A stretch of 24,285 bases of DNA from assembly GCA_016297805.1 (NCBI GenBank), contig JAEDFX010000027.1, forward strand, positions 1 through 24,285, read 5' to 3'. Made by a program: the position numbers and the translations under genes. Positions within the stretch are counted from its first letter, which is position 1; the number at the start of each line of letters is the position of its first letter. Shown here piece by piece: positions 22,748-24,285 of this stretch. The notes beneath the pieces are model-generated. The model saw only the letters and a program-made list of their open reading frames with translations, did no database searches and was not told the origin of the DNA. Source of the stretch: Treponema sp. GTDB lineage: Bacteria > Spirochaetota > Spirochaetia > Treponematales > Treponemataceae.

Positions 22748-23263
22748 ATGAAAAAAATATTTTTCTTATTACTAATGGTTATTGCATTTTCTTCTATAAC
22801 TATTTTTGCTCAGAGTAAAACTAAAATTGAATTTTCTGCAAAGGATATTAACAACAAAAATATTACAAGCGAAATTTTTGAAGATGCAGAATTAACAATG
22901 ATAAATATATGGGGAACTTTTTGCGGACCTTGTATTAAAGAAATGCCTGATTTGGCTCAATTAAATAAAAATAACGAAAATAAAGGCTTTCAAATTATTG
23001 GAATCGTGATTGATGCAGTGAATAGAAAAGGGCTTCCAGATTCAAAACAAATGGACGTTGCAAAAAAAATAGTAAAGCAGACAGGAGCAGATTATATTCA
23101 CATTGTTCCAGATTCAAAATTACTGAATGGAATATTACAGAATGTATTTGCAGTTCCAACAACCATTTTTGTAGATAAAAATGGAAATCAAGTTGGTGAA
23201 ACTTATACAGGAAGCAGAAGTCTTGCAGACTGGCAGAAGATTGTAGACAGCTTAATAAAATAA
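22748..23263 (+). CDS. TlpA/ResA-like thioredoxin, exported
   Basis: A 171-residue extracytoplasmic thiol-disulfide oxidoreductase. A signal peptide (about 1-21, FFLLLMVIAFSSITIFA) precedes a thioredoxin fold with the active site WGTFCGPC (C59, C62) and the cis-proline loop FAVPTTIFVD. TlpA- and ResA-type proteins reduce disulfides on exported proteins such as apocytochromes. GGAGG lies 5 bases before the ATG. It is the first gene of a three-gene unit with a small CXXC membrane peptide and a polyferredoxin membrane protein, which suggests that electrons from the iron-sulfur protein reach the thioredoxin. No cytochrome maturation genes are visible. Confidence 0.93.
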   Translation: MKKIFFLLLMVIAFSSITIFAQSKTKIEFSAKDINNKNITSEIFEDAELTMINIWGTFCGPCIKEMPDLAQLNKNNENKGFQIIGIVIDAVNRKGLPDSKQMDVAKKIVKQTGADYIHIVPDSKLLNGILQNVFAVPTTIFVDKNGNQVGETYTGSRSLADWQKIVDSLIK

Positions 23264-23264
23264 A

Positions 23265-23402
23265 ATGAAACATAGAATAATCTCTATTGGTGTGCTAGTT
23301 TTAAGTATTTCACTTATAATTTCAGGAATTTTCGCAGGGGAAGCAGAATCTGTAATTGAAAAAGCAACAAGAATCTGTATGGAGTGTATAGGAATTGGGT
23401 AA
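23265..23402 (+). CDS. Small CXXC-motif membrane peptide (CD1871A-like)
   Basis: A 45-residue protein with one membrane segment (about 5-23, ISIGVLVLSISLIISGIFAG), a short linker, and the C-terminal ending ICMECIGIG with a CXXC pair (C38, C41). The layout, with GEAESVIEKA then IC-x-ECIGIG at the end, matches the CD1871A family of CXXC proteins as I recall it from Clostridia, where it sits in similar redox clusters. The ATG follows the thioredoxin stop by one base, and the end overlaps the next gene by 8 bases, so all three are translationally linked. The CXXC could pass electrons between the polyferredoxin and the exported thioredoxin; that is inference. It is easily missed by annotation because of its size. 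Confidence 0.82.
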   Translation: MKHRIISIGVLVLSISLIISGIFAGEAESVIEKATRICMECIGIG

Positions 23403-24228
23403 GATTTCGAAAGTACGACTTTTAATACAGGCAGCTTTTACCGCTCTTTCAAATGGATATGTAAAAGGTTTTGCTCATGGAAAAATTTATCAAGGTGATT
23501 TGAAATATGTTTGTGTTCCAGGAATGAACTGCTATTCCTGTCCCGGAGCATTAGGTTCCTGTCCTATTGGAGCTCTTCAATCTACCTTAAGTTCCCGGGA
23601 ATATAAAATTTCTCTTTATGTTTTTGGTCTTATTTCACTATTTGGTGTTATCTTTGGACGGTTTATCTGCGGCTTTTTATGTCCTTTTGGCTTAATTCAG
23701 GATTTACTATTTAAGATTCCTTTTGTAAAAAAAGTTCGAAAATTAAAAGGAGAAAAATTTCTTAGAGGCATCCGGTTTTTGATTCTTGCAGTTTTTGTAA
23801 TTATCCTGCCTATGTTTATAATAGATATTACAGGATTAGGAAAACCCTGGTTTTGTAAATATATTTGTCCTGTTGGAACACTAGAAGGGGGAATTCCCCT
23901 GGTTTTAATGAATGAAAGCTTGCGTTCTGCAATAGGCTTTTTGTTTAAATGGAAAGTTGCCATCTTAATTGCTATTCTGTTTTTTTCAATTATTATATAC
24001 AGACCATTCTGCAGATACATTTGTCCTCTTGGTGCAATTTATGGTATTTTTAATAAAATATCCTTTGTCAGATATAGAGTTGATAAATCAAAATGTACAA
24101 AATGTGGACTTTGTCAAAAAAAATGTGAACTGAATATAAAAGTTTACGAAAACCCGAATTCAATGGATTGTATTCGATGCGGAAAATGTATGGAATCATG
24201 TCCCGTAAAAGCGATAAAAATGGGATAA
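23395..24228 (+). CDS. 4Fe-4S membrane protein, NapH/CcoG-like polyferredoxin
   Basis: A 277-residue polytopic membrane protein that binds several iron-sulfur clusters. After a cysteine-containing N-terminal segment (NCYSCPGALGSCP), several membrane helices alternate with CxxxCP motifs (CGFLCPFG, CKYICPVG, CRYICPLG), the pattern of NapH/NosR/CcoG-type electron carriers. The C-terminus is a 2[4Fe-4S] ferredoxin domain (CTKCGLCQKKC and CIRCGKCMESCP). The best start is a TTG at 23395, overlapping the previous gene by 8 bases, with GGAG a suitable distance upstream. It probably draws electrons from the cytoplasm and delivers them across the membrane to the CXXC peptide and thioredoxin. Confidence 0.88.
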   Translation: MGKISKVRLLIQAAFTALSNGYVKGFAHGKIYQGDLKYVCVPGMNCYSCPGALGSCPIGALQSTLSSREYKISLYVFGLISLFGVIFGRFICGFLCPFGLIQDLLFKIPFVKKVRKLKGEKFLRGIRFLILAVFVIILPMFIIDITGLGKPWFCKYICPVGTLEGGIPLVLMNESLRSAIGFLFKWKVAILIAILFFSIIIYRPFCRYICPLGAIYGIFNKISFVRYRVDKSKCTKCGLCQKKCELNIKVYENPNSMDCIRCGKCMESCPVKAIKMG

Positions 24229-24269
24229 ACCTGACTCTGACGGTATGAACAGCCTGTCATGTTACTTGA

Positions 24270-24275
24270 TATAAT
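24270..24275 (+). promoter_or_regulatory. -10 element near the window end
   Basis: A perfect TATAAT lies 42 bases after the polyferredoxin stop, followed by AGAGG. It could serve a gene beginning beyond the window. No convincing -35 is seen. Confidence 0.3.
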
Positions 24276-24285
24276 AGAGGTTCTG

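Overview
The window looks like chromosomal DNA of an AT-rich diderm bacterium that grows on sugars and glucans. A Treponema-like spirochaete is my best guess. The reasons are base composition, a TolC-type envelope export system next to Clostridia-like small protein families, and the general look of the proteins; there is no rRNA or other decisive marker, so the assignment is inference. No tRNA, rRNA, CRISPR array, transposase or phage gene was seen.

Layout. (1) 1-420: the tail of an upstream gene, a long imperfect hairpin that looks like a dispersed repeat, and a possibly broken small gene. (2) 420-2248, plus strand: argR, then a threonine synthase homologue whose PLP-binding lysine is an arginine. 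(3) 2250-8002, minus strand: a malQ-like 4-alpha-glucanotransferase followed 10 bases later by a 1211-residue GH13 protein with a histone-like lysine tail; together a cytoplasmic glucan-remodelling operon. (4) 8090-9456, minus strand: an acidic protein of unknown function coupled to a radical SAM protein, divergent from tatD (9502-10398, plus).

(5) 10373-12900, minus strand: a proline-rich exported protein, an OmpR-type response regulator and a sensor histidine kinase. It is divergent from 13045-17404, plus strand: a TolC-like outer membrane protein, a HlyD-like adaptor, a MacB-type ATPase and a MacB-type permease. The shared 144-base promoter region holds three 11-base-spaced direct repeats, the expected architecture for an OmpR-family operator. 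I read this as a sensor system controlling a tripartite exporter.

(6) 17390-18864, minus strand: an orphan beta-class DNA methyltransferase overlapping an rRNA pseudouridine synthase. (7) 18865-19273: a gene-free 409-base stretch with a perfect 29-bp inverted repeat and a GC-rich structured island. (8) 19274-21298: an ArsC/Spx-like protein lacking the usual cysteine, mscL with two small upstream genes (minus strand), and sfsA. (9) 21270-22747: a metallo-beta-lactamase-fold hydrolase surrounded by decayed gene fragments. (10) 22748-24228, plus strand: a thiol-redox operon of TlpA-like thioredoxin, a 45-residue CXXC membrane peptide and a polyferredoxin membrane protein.

The observations most worth checking are the lysine-less threonine synthase homologue beside argR, a recurring arrangement in which a -10-like hexamer lies exactly 6 bases before the start codon (suggesting leaderless mRNAs), the perfect 29-bp hairpin with the adjoining GC-rich island, and the 11-base-spaced operator candidate.
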